A stretch of DNA of 44,553 bases, taken from contig PBME01000007.1 of NCBI GenBank assembly GCA_002721975.1, positions 1 to 44,553 of the forward strand, in the 5' to 3' direction. Positions 32,875-42,557 of the stretch are shown here, piece after piece; the first letter of the stretch is position 1, and each line of letters begins with the position of its first letter. The position numbers were made by a program, and so were the translations under genes. The DNA is from Campylobacterota bacterium (lineage in GTDB: Bacteria > Babelota > Babeliae > Babelales > Chromulinivoraceae). A model generated the notes under the pieces. That model ran no database searches and was not told the origin of the DNA. It was given only the letters and a program-made list of their open reading frames with translations.

Positions 32875-34218
32875 ATGTGGTTAAATGTGTGTATGCAGCA
32901 TCTTGCTCAAAAAATTTGGAGCTTACCATTTTTATTATTTGTCTTTGGAGTTGCTGTTTATATTACATGGCAATTACGTTTTGTGCAATTTCGATATTTT
33001 TTTAAGTCTATTGCATTAATGTTCTCTTCTTCTGAAAAGTTACATCAAACAACAAAGGTGCATGAATTGTCACCGTTGCAAGCTTTTATTAATACACTAG
33101 GATCAAACATTGGTAATGGGAGTCTAGCTGGTATCGCTGTTGCTATATACGTAGGTGGTCCTGGTTCTATAATTTGGCTACTTGTTTTGGCAACGGTTTC
33201 AGCTTCTTTACGTTATTCGGAAGTTTTTTTAGGCACATATGTTATTGATAAATTTCGAGTTAAGTCTGCTCGTGGTGGTCCAGTCGTATACATGAGTTTG
33301 TTACCTGGTGGTACGATATGGTCTTATGTTTTTACAGTATTATCTTTAGCATTTATGTTTTCGGCAGGTAGCCTTGCTCAATCGCATGCAGTTGGATCTG
33401 CAGTGTATAAACTGCTAGGTGTTAATCAAGTTATTACAGGGTTATTTATTTTCGGTTTTATAACATATGTTTTTTTAGGAGGCGCTCAACGTATAGTTGC
33501 TATATTAGATAAATTAGTTCCTTTAAAAGTAGGCTTGTTTTTAGTTTCATCTATTATCGTTTTACTGTATCACTATCAAAATATTCCGTATGCTTTACAT
33601 ATTATGTTTGCATCTGCATGTGATACAAAGTCTATACTTGGTGGAAGTTTTGCATTTGGATTGCAACATATCGTAAGTATCGGTTTTCAACAAAGTGTTT
33701 TTGCGAGTGAAGCTGGGCTTGGTACATCTGCTATTGCTTTTGGTTCAACACAAGGAGGTCAGCCTGTACAAAGTGGTATATTAGCAATGCTTGGCGTTTT
33801 TATTAATATACATGTCATTTGTTTTTTAACAGCGTTGTGCTTGCTTGTCAGTGGTGTATGGAGTGGGGGAGAAACAAGTTCAGCAATGATTATAGCTGCA
33901 TATGAAACAGTATTTGGATATTTTGGAGGTTGGATTGTTTTATTGTTAGTTATAAATTTTGCTATGAGTGTTTTAATTGCATGTGCTTATAATGGTAAAT
34001 GTTGTTGGGATTTTTTATTTTCAGGCAAGTTTTCATATATATTTCCATTGTTTTATTGTGTACTTGCTTTTTGTGGTGCATGGATGAATGTTTCTTTGGT
34101 TTGGAATATTACCAGCATTGTTAATGCAATTTTATTATTAATAAACTTATTAGGCTTACTGTGGTCAATGAAAATAATTAAATCAGAATTGCAGCTTTAT
34201 AGCTCTAAAGTTGGATAA
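32875..34218 (+). CDS. Alanine/glycine:cation symporter (AGCS family)
   Basis: 447 residues with about eleven hydrophobic segments and AGGAA before the ATG. Family landmarks: LQAFINTLGSNIGNGSLAGIA, ARGGPVVYM, and GFQQSVFASEAGLGTSAIAF (the GxxxGxFxNEAGxG region). AGCS carriers take up alanine or glycine with sodium or protons. Such uptake suits an organism that draws amino acids from its surroundings. The murE gene begins 2 bases after its stop, so they share a transcript; alanine is also a wall precursor, though this link is only suggestive. Confidence 0.9.
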   Translation: MWLNVCMQHLAQKIWSLPFLLFVFGVAVYITWQLRFVQFRYFFKSIALMFSSSEKLHQTTKVHELSPLQAFINTLGSNIGNGSLAGIAVAIYVGGPGSIIWLLVLATVSASLRYSEVFLGTYVIDKFRVKSARGGPVVYMSLLPGGTIWSYVFTVLSLAFMFSAGSLAQSHAVGSAVYKLLGVNQVITGLFIFGFITYVFLGGAQRIVAILDKLVPLKVGLFLVSSIIVLLYHYQNIPYALHIMFASACDTKSILGGSFAFGLQHIVSIGFQQSVFASEAGLGTSAIAFGSTQGGQPVQSGILAMLGVFINIHVICFLTALCLLVSGVWSGGETSSAMIIAAYETVFGYFGGWIVLLLVINFAMSVLIACAYNGKCCWDFLFSGKFSYIFPLFYCVLAFCGAWMNVSLVWNITSIVNAILLLINLLGLLWSMKIIKSELQLYSSKVG

Positions 34219-34220
34219 TT

Positions 34221-35660
34221 ATGTCTTATATTACATTAGGATCTGTGTATCCTGTTACATCTCATACAGATTTTGTTGGACCAGGTACAACATTTGTTGC
34301 TATTTCAGGTAATAAAGTAGATGGTTTATCTTTTGTTCCATTGGCTTTGCAAAAAGGTGCAACAACAATAGTTGTACAACAAGAAGTAGAGTTAAGTAAT
34401 ACGTTACAAAAAATGATTAAAGAATATGAAGCAAAGATTGTATACGTCTTAAACTGTCGTAAAGCATTAGCTGAAATGTCTGCACAAGCTTTAGGTTATC
34501 CTGCAAAAAAACTAAAAATTATTGGAGTAACTGGAACCAAAGGTAAAACTTCAACATCTTATATGTTGTATCATATGTTATCAGATTTGGGTAAGAAGGT
34601 AGCATTGAGTAGTACAATAGAAAAGTTAATTGAAAAAGATTTAGTTAAAATTTCTTTAACAACACCTCTTCCTGATCAATTACATATGTTTTTGGATTTA
34701 TGTGTTAAGCGTGATATAGAATATGTGGTGTTAGAAGTATCTGCTCAAGCATTAAGCTTGCATAGAGTTGATGGTATTGAATTTGAGGCAGGTATATTTA
34801 CAAATTTTTCATTGGAGCATTTAGAATTTTTTAAAGACTTGCAAGAGTATTTTTTAGCTAAAGCCTCATTAGTAGATTACATAAAAAAGCATCAACATAT
34901 GTTTGTCAATATCGATGACAAATATGGTGTTGAATTAAAAAATATGTATCCAGATTGTTCGACATTTTCTTTAGAAAATAAATCTGCAAATGTATATGGT
35001 TACCCACATTTTAATCGAGATAGTATGGGGATACACGTTAAAATAGATAAGCAAACATTTTTCTTTCAAGCACCTTTGTTAGGTAGATTTAATGCATATA
35101 ATATGATTGCTGCTGTAAGTGTTTTGCAGGTTTTAGGAATAAATTTACAGAAAATGAAAACAAGCATGATGTCATTGCAAAGGATTCCAGGTCGAATGGA
35201 ACAATATGCGTTACAAAATGGATCAAGATGTTTTATAGATTATGCTCATAATCCGTCTTCATTTGAAGCTGTGTTATCTACTTTGCGTATGATGACATCA
35301 GATTTAATAGTAGTATTTGGTGCAGGTGGTTGTCGAGATAAACATAAAAGACCGTTAATGGGGGCTGTTGCTCAACGTTATGGTAATACAATAATTTTAA
35401 CTTCTGATAATCCTCGAGATGAAGATCCTGAAGATATTGTATGTGATATTCAACGGGGTTTTATTCAAACAGATTCATGTCAAATTTATAAAGAATTAAA
35501 CAGAACAAAAGCCATTGAAAAAGCTTATAGTATTTCAGGAAAGCAGAGTATTATTGCTATTTTGGGTAAAGGCCCTGATGAGTATCAAATAGTTGGAGAC
35601 TTAACTTTTCCGTTTAAAGAACGATCAATTATTAAAAAATTTATGCAGGAAGATTTGTGA
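34221..35660 (+). CDS. murE: UDP-MurNAc-tripeptide ligase MurE (meso-DAP type)
   Basis: 479 residues, full length. The N-terminal UDP-binding domain precedes the ATP-binding GVTGTKGKTSTSYML; the middle has EVSAQALSLHRVDGIEF and FTNFSLEHLEFF. The C-terminal domain has DYAHNPSSFEAVL, VFGAGGCRDKHKRPLMG and TSDNPRDEDPEDI. The DNPR motif is the mark of the meso-diaminopimelate-adding enzymes rather than the lysine-adding ones. This implies a DAP-type peptidoglycan and so a real wall. Other mur genes are not adjacent. Confidence 0.95.
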   Translation: MSYITLGSVYPVTSHTDFVGPGTTFVAISGNKVDGLSFVPLALQKGATTIVVQQEVELSNTLQKMIKEYEAKIVYVLNCRKALAEMSAQALGYPAKKLKIIGVTGTKGKTSTSYMLYHMLSDLGKKVALSSTIEKLIEKDLVKISLTTPLPDQLHMFLDLCVKRDIEYVVLEVSAQALSLHRVDGIEFEAGIFTNFSLEHLEFFKDLQEYFLAKASLVDYIKKHQHMFVNIDDKYGVELKNMYPDCSTFSLENKSANVYGYPHFNRDSMGIHVKIDKQTFFFQAPLLGRFNAYNMIAAVSVLQVLGINLQKMKTSMMSLQRIPGRMEQYALQNGSRCFIDYAHNPSSFEAVLSTLRMMTSDLIVVFGAGGCRDKHKRPLMGAVAQRYGNTIILTSDNPRDEDPEDIVCDIQRGFIQTDSCQIYKELNRTKAIEKAYSISGKQSIIAILGKGPDEYQIVGDLTFPFKERSIIKKFMQEDL

Positions 35661-35705
35661 GAAAAATTATTGATATAACTATCAACGATAATAGTGTGAT
35701 ATAAC

Positions 35706-36527
35706 ATGGCTCAACAAATACAAGAATTTCAAAAAAAAATTTATAATTATTACAATACTCACAAGCGTAACTTTGATTGGCGCTCTGATATAACTTCTTA
35801 TAAAATAGTTGTTTCTGAAGTTATGTTACAGCAAACACAAACAAAACGTGTTATTCAAAAGTTTCGTCAATGGTTACAAACGTTTCCAGATTTTGAATCT
35901 TTAGCACAAGCAACAACGCAGGAAGTTTTACGCTGTTGGCAGGGATTAGGGTATAATCGTCGTGGTTTAGCGTTACAGGAATTTGCTCAGAGAATAGTAC
36001 AAGAGTTTGACGGTGTTGTCCCTGATAATCCAGAAGTCTTGCAAACTTTCAAAAGCATTGGACCTAATACTGCAGGTTCTATTTGTGCATTTGCCTTTAA
36101 TAAACCAGTTGTCTTTATTGAAACCAATATTAGAACAGTTTTTATTCATGAATTTTTCAAAGAACAAACAAATATTGATGATAAACAGTTATTGCCTTTG
36201 ATTGAGCAGGCGGTAGATCGCGATAATCCTCGAGAATGGTATTATGCTCTTATGGATTATGGTGTATACTTAAAAACAGTAGTGAAGGTTTCTAATGCAG
36301 CGAGTAAGCACTATACAAAGCAATCTAAGTTTGTTGGATCAGCACGTCAAATGCGTGGTGTTATTGTTAAAATTTTAAGCAGAGTTAATCAAATATCACG
36401 CGAAGAGTTATGTGAGCTCGTGTCTGTAGAGTTGCCAAACAACACTCATGATGTTGAACAAGTTGTAACGAGTTTAGCTGCAGATGGATTTTTAAAAGCA
36501 AAAAATGAATATATTCAATTAGTTTAG
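35706..36527 (+). CDS. MutY/EndoIII-like HhH-GPD glycosylase without Fe-S cluster
   Basis: 273 residues. The HhH-GPD fold is clear: FDWRSDITSYKIVVSEVMLQ with QTQ (the catalytic-helix Glu of MutY is kept), CWQGLGYNRRGLAL, the helix-hairpin-helix TFKSIGPNTAGSICAFA and FIETNIRTVFIHEFF. The position of the usual catalytic Asp (LDGNVKRV in MutY) is Glu in this motif. After LMDYGVYLKT the four cysteines of the [4Fe-4S] cluster are absent. The last 60 residues look like a winged-helix domain instead of the MutY NUDIX-like domain. I recall IETNIRTVFIHHFF as typical of a MutY-like subgroup in other bacteria. Activity is uncertain. Confidence 0.8.
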   Translation: MAQQIQEFQKKIYNYYNTHKRNFDWRSDITSYKIVVSEVMLQQTQTKRVIQKFRQWLQTFPDFESLAQATTQEVLRCWQGLGYNRRGLALQEFAQRIVQEFDGVVPDNPEVLQTFKSIGPNTAGSICAFAFNKPVVFIETNIRTVFIHEFFKEQTNIDDKQLLPLIEQAVDRDNPREWYYALMDYGVYLKTVVKVSNAASKHYTKQSKFVGSARQMRGVIVKILSRVNQISREELCELVSVELPNNTHDVEQVVTSLAADGFLKAKNEYIQLV

Positions 36528-36535
36528 GGGTTGTC

Positions 36536-37204
36536 ATGTTAAAATATATAATGTCTATTTTGTTATGTTTTGGCGCGTCTCATATACATTCATTTTCGTA
36601 TATGAATGGGAAAGATATTTCTTTACGAACTATTATAACGGGAGCTTGTTATGCTAATCTTGATTATAATATTTTGAATTCTGGAGATGGTCATCTGAGT
36701 GAACATAAAAGATATTTTGGCATGCATAATTTTAGTGTGCAAATTGATGGTTATGAAACAGTTCATTTGATTAAAGATGATGTATGTCAATATCCAGCAT
36801 TGTTTACTTTATTAGGGAATATTTTACCACAAAGTTTTTTTGTAACTCAAAGATGGGCTTGCGTTAAATGGTTTTTACCTTTGTCGTTTGGTTTTAAAAT
36901 TAAAAATAATCAGTTGATTGTATATTCAAGTATTTCTCGCTATAGCTTGTTAGCTCCATTTTTAACAACAGAGAAAATAAATCTTGTTAAAACAAATAGT
37001 AAAAATCAATGTGTTGATTCAAGAGATACAAAGTTTGTTATATCTTTAAATGGACGCACAGTTGTTGTTGGGGAAGAAGAAGTTTTGAAAATTTATAGTT
37101 CTTCTGGACAATGGGTATTAGATAAGTGTTTTTCTGCTATGACTTATGGCTCTATATTTACAGTGGTTTGCGCAGTAGTTGGGTATCAATTAGTTCAACA
37201 TTAA
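36536..37204 (+). CDS. Exported hypothetical with C-terminal anchor
   Basis: 222 residues. Signal peptide 1-19 (YIMSILLCFGASHIHS). The body looks beta-rich and has short hydrophobic stretches (LVIYSSISRYSLLAPF-like). A hydrophobic C-terminal helix (GSIFTVVCAVVGYQLV) could anchor it. No family recognised. It starts 8 bases after the MutY-like gene, so co-transcription is likely without a clear functional link. Confidence 0.55.
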   Translation: MLKYIMSILLCFGASHIHSFSYMNGKDISLRTIITGACYANLDYNILNSGDGHLSEHKRYFGMHNFSVQIDGYETVHLIKDDVCQYPALFTLLGNILPQSFFVTQRWACVKWFLPLSFGFKIKNNQLIVYSSISRYSLLAPFLTTEKINLVKTNSKNQCVDSRDTKFVISLNGRTVVVGEEEVLKIYSSSGQWVLDKCFSAMTYGSIFTVVCAVVGYQLVQH

Positions 37205-37236
37205 AATTATCATGTTAAATATTAAATTTTGTTTTT

Positions 37237-37266
37237 AGGGAAAGCAAATATAGGGAAAGCAAATAT
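37237..37266 (+). repeat. Tandem 15-bp duplication containing the ribosome binding site
   Basis: AGGGAAAGCAAATAT occurs twice in direct tandem (37237-37251 and 37252-37266), one base before the ATG at 37268. Each copy carries an AGGGA Shine-Dalgarno-like core; the second is the better placed. Confidence 0.85.
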
Positions 37267-37267
37267 T

Positions 37268-37837
37268 ATGATGTTTCGAAATATAGTTATAGTTTTTTTA
37301 TTAGTTAGTTGTTGTGATATTCTTCATGGTTCTTTTTCGGAAGATCAAACAAATAGATTGTTAAATTTTTTTCAGGAAAGACTGCAAAATTATCAAAACG
37401 CAGAAGAAGAAAGTGGTATGACTGTACTGCAGTCATATTTTTATTATAGAAGCAGAAAAGAGTTAGATAAGGGTGATTGGTATCAACTGAATGATCAAGA
37501 AAGCTTATGTGTACTTCGTCAACAAGATCCCAACGCGCAAATTTTTAAAGCTCATAGATTAAAGATAAAGCATAATTTTTTGCAACAAGGAACAGGTTTG
37601 CCGCAATATTGCGAAGAGAATAATATTGGAGTAGATGCGAAAAATGGACATGATAGATTGATTTGTGGCAGGAAGATACAGTTGCAAGATAGATGTTATT
37701 TAGATAGTTTGTTGCATAACAAAGTTGAAAATGTTTGGATATATACGCGTCAAATATATGCAAATAAAGGTTATATGGTAAAACGACATGTTGATACTAA
37801 TGATACTGTAGTTAGTAAAAATGAAAGCTCTTTTTAA
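37268..37837 (+). CDS. Exported hypothetical protein
   Basis: 189 residues from the ATG at 37268 (a second ATG follows at 37271). The upstream in-frame codons are just the duplicated ribosome binding site. Signal peptide about 1-20 (NIVIVFLLVSCCDILHG). The mature part is polar, with six cysteines and a Tyr-rich middle (YQNAEEESGMTVLQSYFYY). No family recognised. It ends before a strong hairpin terminator that isolates polA from this transcript. Confidence 0.6.
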   Translation: MMFRNIVIVFLLVSCCDILHGSFSEDQTNRLLNFFQERLQNYQNAEEESGMTVLQSYFYYRSRKELDKGDWYQLNDQESLCVLRQQDPNAQIFKAHRLKIKHNFLQQGTGLPQYCEENNIGVDAKNGHDRLICGRKIQLQDRCYLDSLLHNKVENVWIYTRQIYANKGYMVKRHVDTNDTVVSKNESSF

Positions 37838-37859
37838 AATAATTGTATAAGATTTTTGG

Positions 37860-37897
37860 TTCGCTATGCTTACTATAAGTGTAGCGAATTTTTATTT
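37860..37897 (+). terminator. Strong hairpin terminator before polA
   Basis: A 13-bp stem TTCGCTATGCTTA / TAAGTGTAGCGAA (two G-U pairs) with a CTA loop, followed by TTTTTATTT. It lies 9 bases before polA. Confidence 0.8.
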
Positions 37898-37905
37898 GGA
37901 ATATT

Positions 37906-40665
37906 ATGAGTGAAAAAGTAGCAAAGAAATCATTGTTTTTAGTAGATGGTTCATCGTTTTTATATCGTGCTTACTATGGATTGAGACCACTACATACGAG
38001 TAAAGGTATGGCTATTCATGCTGTGTATGGTTTTTGTCGTATGATTAAAAAATTACTAGATACATATGATGTTGGTCATATCGTATTGGTATGGGATAGT
38101 AAAGGTAAAAGCGATCGTCATGAAATATATCCTGAATATAAGCAAACTCGTGATAAAGCACCAAGTGATATTTTTGAGCAAAAAGAATATATTCAAGAGT
38201 TTGCAGATCTTATTGAAATGGAGCAATTGAGTAAGTCTGGTGCAGAAGCAGATGATTTGATGTATTCATTAGCAAAAAAAGCTAATAAATCTAAGTATCA
38301 AGCAATTATTGTGTCTTCTGATAAAGATATGCGTCAGGCTATTACAGATAATATTATAACTCTTGATCCATTCAAAGATTCATTTATGGATGTTGCAGGA
38401 TTTCAAGAACGATATGGTTTTGAAGTTTCAAAATTGCCATTTTATTTTGCGCTACTTGGCGATGCTTCTGATAATATTCCTGGTGTTAAAGGGGTAGGAA
38501 AAAAAGGAGCAAAAGATTTAGTACAGCAATTTGATAGTTTACAAGACTTGTATGATAATATTGATCAAGTTGAAAAAGAACGTACTAAAAAGTTATTATT
38601 AGAAAGCAAAGAAAATGCATTTTTAAGTGAAAAGTTATTTTTACTTAAAGAATATGACGTAGCAACTAAATTGTCAGATGTTGTATTTGATGAAAAAAAT
38701 TGGCAAAAAGCATTACCTCTGTTTCAAAAATTAGAATTTAAAAGTCTTATTAAAGATATAGAAAAAAATTATGATTCTGGTGCATCAAAAGTAGAAAAGC
38801 CAAAAGGTAAAGCTTTACATGAGTTATACAATTTTATTTTGGTTGATACGCAAGAGCTTCTTGATCAATTATGTGAACAATTAAAAGAAAAAAAAGAGTT
38901 TGCTTTTGATACAGAGACAACAGGCCTGGATCCTATGAGTGCGCGATTGGTTGGGATGTCGATTTGTTTTAAGGAAGGTGAAGCTTACTATATTCCATGT
39001 GATCATCAAGTTGAAAATCAGCAAACATTATTTGACACACAAGAAAAATCATTACAACAATTATCTAAAAAAAATGTTTTTACTTACCTAAAACCTATCT
39101 TAGAAAATCAATCTGTAAAAAAATATTTACATAATGCAAAATATGATCAACTTGTTTTGCTGCAAGAAGGAATAGATCTGCAAGGTGTCTTGATTGATAC
39201 TATGATAGCTGCAAGCTTATTGTCTCAAGAATGGGAGAAAAAAGGCTTAAAAGAATTATCGATACAGCATTTTGACGAAGAGATGTTGTCGTATCAAAGT
39301 ATAGTTAAAAAACATAAAGCTAAAGATTTTTCTTATGTTCCACTACAAGAAGCTACATGGTATGCTGCAGCAGACGCTCATCAAACATGGAAATTAGCGA
39401 TGTTATATACCAAAGAGCTGCAAGAGCAAGATCAGGAAAAATTATTTTATGATATAGAGCTACCTGTTAATGATGTGCTTGTTGCTATGCAGCAAGAGGG
39501 TATTTACTGTGACTCTGTAGTGTTAGATAATTTAGATAAACAAATATCGCAGGATTTAAATAAAATTGAAACAGAGATTCATGATTTGGTAGGTCATGCA
39601 GTTAACTTGAACTCTCCTAAACAAGTAAAAGAATTGTTGTTTGATGAGTTAGGGCTGACCCCAGGTAAAAAAAGTGCTAAAGGTAAAACGTATTCAACTG
39701 ATGCACAAGTGTTAAAGAGGTTGACTCATGAACATCCTGTACCTGGTATGATCTTAAAGTATCGCGAATTATTTAAGTTGAAAAGCACGTATGTTGAAGC
39801 CTTGCCAACTTATATTAATAAAAAAACGAACCGAATTCATACTTCATGGAATCAAACACTTGTTGCAACTGGTCGATTATCTAGCTCGAATCCTAATTTG
39901 CAAAACATTCCTAAAGACACAAAAGAATATGGCACAGATGTGCGTTCAGCTTTTAAGCCTAAAAAAGGCTGGAGTTTTATATCTGCTGATTATTCTCAGA
40001 TAGAGCTTCGTATTTTAGCTCATTTTTCGCAAGACAAAAATTTAGTGGATGCTTTTTTGCATGATAAAGATATACATACACAAACAGCAGCAAAATTATT
40101 TGATGTAAAAGATCAAGATGTTACAGATGACCAAAGATCGATTGGTAAGCGAATTAATTTTAGTATTTTATATGGATTAACTCCATATGGATTATCTCGT
40201 GATATGGGAATTTCTTTTGCAGAAGCTAAAAAATATATAGAAGTGTACTTTGAACAGTATCCGGGGGTGCAAAAGTGGATGGAAGAAGTTGTAGAGAAAA
40301 CAAAAGCAAATGGTTATACAGAAACATTGTTTGGACGTAGAAGATATGTTTCTGGTATACACGAAAGAAACAAAACTTTGTATGAGCTTGCGCGACGCAT
40401 AGCGATTAATACACCAGCTCAAGGTACAGCTGCTGAAATTACAAAACTAGGTATGATTATCTTTTATAAAGCGTTAGACAAGAGTAACTTGCAGGGTAAA
40501 ATTTTATTACAAATTCATGATGAATTATTAGTATCTTGCCCAGATGACGAGTTAGAAGAAACTCAAAAGTTACTAAAAAAATCACTTGAATCAGCTGTTT
40601 CTTGGAAAATACCATTGCTAGTTTCTACAAAAACTGGTAAAAATTGGCGAAGTGTTACAAAATAA
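37906..40665 (+). CDS. polA: DNA polymerase I
   Basis: 919 residues, full three-domain enzyme. Residues 1 to about 290 are the 5'-3' exonuclease (VDGSSFLYRAYYGL, AEADDLMYSLA, LLGDASDNIPGVKGVG). Residues about 305-490 are a 3'-5' exonuclease with the active DxE motif in FAFDTETTGLDPMSARLVGM, so proofreading appears intact. The polymerase has ISADYSQIELRILAHFS (motif A), RSIGKRINFSILYG (motif B) and QIHDELLVSCPDDE (motif C). It acts in Okazaki fragment maturation and repair. The gene is isolated on its transcript by the hairpin upstream. Confidence 0.97.
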   Translation: MSEKVAKKSLFLVDGSSFLYRAYYGLRPLHTSKGMAIHAVYGFCRMIKKLLDTYDVGHIVLVWDSKGKSDRHEIYPEYKQTRDKAPSDIFEQKEYIQEFADLIEMEQLSKSGAEADDLMYSLAKKANKSKYQAIIVSSDKDMRQAITDNIITLDPFKDSFMDVAGFQERYGFEVSKLPFYFALLGDASDNIPGVKGVGKKGAKDLVQQFDSLQDLYDNIDQVEKERTKKLLLESKENAFLSEKLFLLKEYDVATKLSDVVFDEKNWQKALPLFQKLEFKSLIKDIEKNYDSGASKVEKPKGKALHELYNFILVDTQELLDQLCEQLKEKKEFAFDTETTGLDPMSARLVGMSICFKEGEAYYIPCDHQVENQQTLFDTQEKSLQQLSKKNVFTYLKPILENQSVKKYLHNAKYDQLVLLQEGIDLQGVLIDTMIAASLLSQEWEKKGLKELSIQHFDEEMLSYQSIVKKHKAKDFSYVPLQEATWYAAADAHQTWKLAMLYTKELQEQDQEKLFYDIELPVNDVLVAMQQEGIYCDSVVLDNLDKQISQDLNKIETEIHDLVGHAVNLNSPKQVKELLFDELGLTPGKKSAKGKTYSTDAQVLKRLTHEHPVPGMILKYRELFKLKSTYVEALPTYINKKTNRIHTSWNQTLVATGRLSSSNPNLQNIPKDTKEYGTDVRSAFKPKKGWSFISADYSQIELRILAHFSQDKNLVDAFLHDKDIHTQTAAKLFDVKDQDVTDDQRSIGKRINFSILYGLTPYGLSRDMGISFAEAKKYIEVYFEQYPGVQKWMEEVVEKTKANGYTETLFGRRRYVSGIHERNKTLYELARRIAINTPAQGTAAEITKLGMIIFYKALDKSNLQGKILLQIHDELLVSCPDDELEETQKLLKKSLESAVSWKIPLLVSTKTGKNWRSVTK

Positions 40666-40698
40666 AAGCACGTACATGTGTGGTAAAAAAGGATGAAT

Positions 40699-41208
40699 AT
40701 GAAAAATATAATATGTAAAACAGTTTATATTGTGTTAAGTTGCATAACTTGCATGTCTTTTGCAGATGTAGAACGAACAAATATACTAAGCTTTACATTG
40801 CCGACAGCATCAGTTCATGGGGTAAAAAAAATAGTTAACAACACAAAAAAAGCTATGTCGTTAAAATGGCACGTGTATGATAGGCAAGCAGATAAGTTTC
40901 ATGCTCAAGAGCCTTTGGTTAAACCGAAGAGTTCGTGTGTTATCGATTTGACAGCTGCTAAAAATTATTTACAACAAAAATCTGATAAAACACCAAAGTT
41001 TTATGAAGTTTCTTTATCTATTGGTATTGTACCAAAACCACCACTAAAGCCTCGAGTAGGTATGGTTTATCGAGGGCTAAAGCAGTTAGAATCCGGGATA
41101 TATATTTCCAGAAAAGACTTTCTAAATAATGATGTGTTTGAATTAAGACAAACATCCCAAGGTAAAATTTTTTATAAGCCAGAAGAGCATAAAAAGAAGG
41201 CTCTCTAA
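40699..41208 (+). CDS. Exported hypothetical protein
   Basis: 169 residues from the ATG at 40699, placed 5 bases after AAGGA; an ATG two codons earlier overlaps that site and is less likely. Signal peptide about 1-22 (TVYIVLSCITCMSFA). The rest is basic and beta-like (SIGIVPKPPLKPRVGMVYRG, RQTSQGKIFYKP). No family recognised. It lies 33 bases after polA. Confidence 0.6.
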   Translation: MKNIICKTVYIVLSCITCMSFADVERTNILSFTLPTASVHGVKKIVNNTKKAMSLKWHVYDRQADKFHAQEPLVKPKSSCVIDLTAAKNYLQQKSDKTPKFYEVSLSIGIVPKPPLKPRVGMVYRGLKQLESGIYISRKDFLNNDVFELRQTSQGKIFYKPEEHKKKAL

Positions 41209-41316
41209 AGTTGACATTTTGAGCAAATAGGTGCAATATATAAGTATAAAAAGACTTAAAAATCTATAATTCTAATAGGTAAATTTTAATTAAATTCTAA
41301 CAATCAAGGAATACGT

Positions 41317-41577
41317 ATGGCAACCAGTAAATCCGGTGGTTCAACGTCGAACGGCCGGGATAGTCAAAGTAAAAGACTTGGAGTTAAGTGTTTTGGTGGA
41401 GAAGCGGTAAATTGTGGTCAAATTATTATCAGACAACGAGGAACAAAGTACCATCCAGGTAAACTAGTAGGTCGTGGTAAAGATGACACGTTATTTGCTC
41501 TTTCTTCAGGAGTCGTTAAGTTTCATCGTGGTGTAAAAAACAGACAATACGTATCTGTTATTTCATCAGCTGAATAA
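41317..41577 (+). CDS. rpmA: Ribosomal protein L27
   Basis: 86 residues. The family shows in [35 protein letters not shown] and GKDDTLFAL. The N-terminus begins [15 protein letters not shown], so it does not need the N-terminal processing seen in Firmicutes. L27 reaches the peptidyl-transferase centre. The usual partner gene rplU (L21) is not upstream here. AAGGA precedes the ATG, and a perfect TATAAT lies at 41265-41270 but without a clear -35 box; a TTGACA at 41211 is too far from it. Confidence 0.95.
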   Translation: MATSKSGGSTSNGRDSQSKRLGVKCFGGEAVNCGQIIIRQRGTKYHPGKLVGRGKDDTLFALSSGVVKFHRGVKNRQYVSVISSAE

Positions 41578-41640
41578 TAACGTTTAGCAAGACAACGTTC
41601 TTACAAAATTTATATTTTTTAGTTAGAAAGAGAGAGAGAC

Positions 41641-42510
41641 ATGTACTCATATAATTTTCTCAAGTATCGAGTTCCAAGCGCATTGTTTTCGCTTGTTATT
41701 ATTGTAGCGGGTGTTGCAGGTTATGTACTAAAAGGTGGCTTTAGATTCAGCGTTGATTTTACTGGTGGAACAGAAGTTCGTATCCGTTTTGATAAACCTG
41801 AAAAAACTGCAGATATTAAAGCTTTGGTGCACGATGAGTGGAATGGGACAGTCTATAATGTTTTAGGGGCAGATGAAATTATTGTTCGCGTTCAAGATTC
41901 AATTGACAAAGTCAAAGAGTTAGAACAAAAAGTTCTTGAAACTGTAAATAAAGCTGATGAATCTAATAAGGGTTCTGTTATTCAGATTAATAGTATTAGT
42001 AATTCAGTTGGTGAAAGTTTATGGGCAAAACTTTTAAGGGCAATTATCATATCATTAGCATTGTTAATGCTTTACATTACTTTTAGTTTTCAATTTGCTT
42101 TTGCTATGGGAGCTGTAGTAGCGATTGCGCATGATGCATTAGTAATTTTATCTTGGTTTGTTTTACTAGAAAAAGAAATATCCATAGAGGTTATTGGTGC
42201 TATCTTAGCAACATTAGGTTATTCAATTAATGATACGATTATCATATTTTCTAAAATTCGTCAGAATTTAAAAAAAGAAAAAGGCAAGAAGTTGTATGAT
42301 GTTGTAAATTTAAGTCTTAATCAAACACTTCGTAGAACGATTTTGACATCATTTGCAACAGCATTAGTTGTTTTGTCTCAATTTGTATTTGGCGGACCAA
42401 CTATTAGAGATCTTTCTTTTGCATTGTTATTGGGGATTGTGTTTGGAACATTTTCTTCGATTTATATTGCAAGTCCAGTTATGATGCTCTTTACAAAAAA
42501 AAATAAGTAA
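41641..42510 (+). CDS. secF: Protein translocase subunit SecF
   Basis: 289 residues with six hydrophobic segments. Family landmarks: FRFSVDFTGGTEVRIRF, SNSVGESLWAKLLRAIIISL, FAMGAVVAIAHDALVIL, GAILATLGYSINDTIIIFSKIR and TLRRTILTSFATALVV. SecF with SecD uses the proton gradient to help secretion through SecYEG. secD is not next to it. It follows rpmA by 63 bases and precedes rho by 47. Confidence 0.94.
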   Translation: MYSYNFLKYRVPSALFSLVIIVAGVAGYVLKGGFRFSVDFTGGTEVRIRFDKPEKTADIKALVHDEWNGTVYNVLGADEIIVRVQDSIDKVKELEQKVLETVNKADESNKGSVIQINSISNSVGESLWAKLLRAIIISLALLMLYITFSFQFAFAMGAVVAIAHDALVILSWFVLLEKEISIEVIGAILATLGYSINDTIIIFSKIRQNLKKEKGKKLYDVVNLSLNQTLRRTILTSFATALVVLSQFVFGGPTIRDLSFALLLGIVFGTFSSIYIASPVMMLFTKKNK

Positions 42511-42557
42511 GACTAAAAACATAAGCACATGTCGTGCTGTTGGTTCATTTTTAACAT

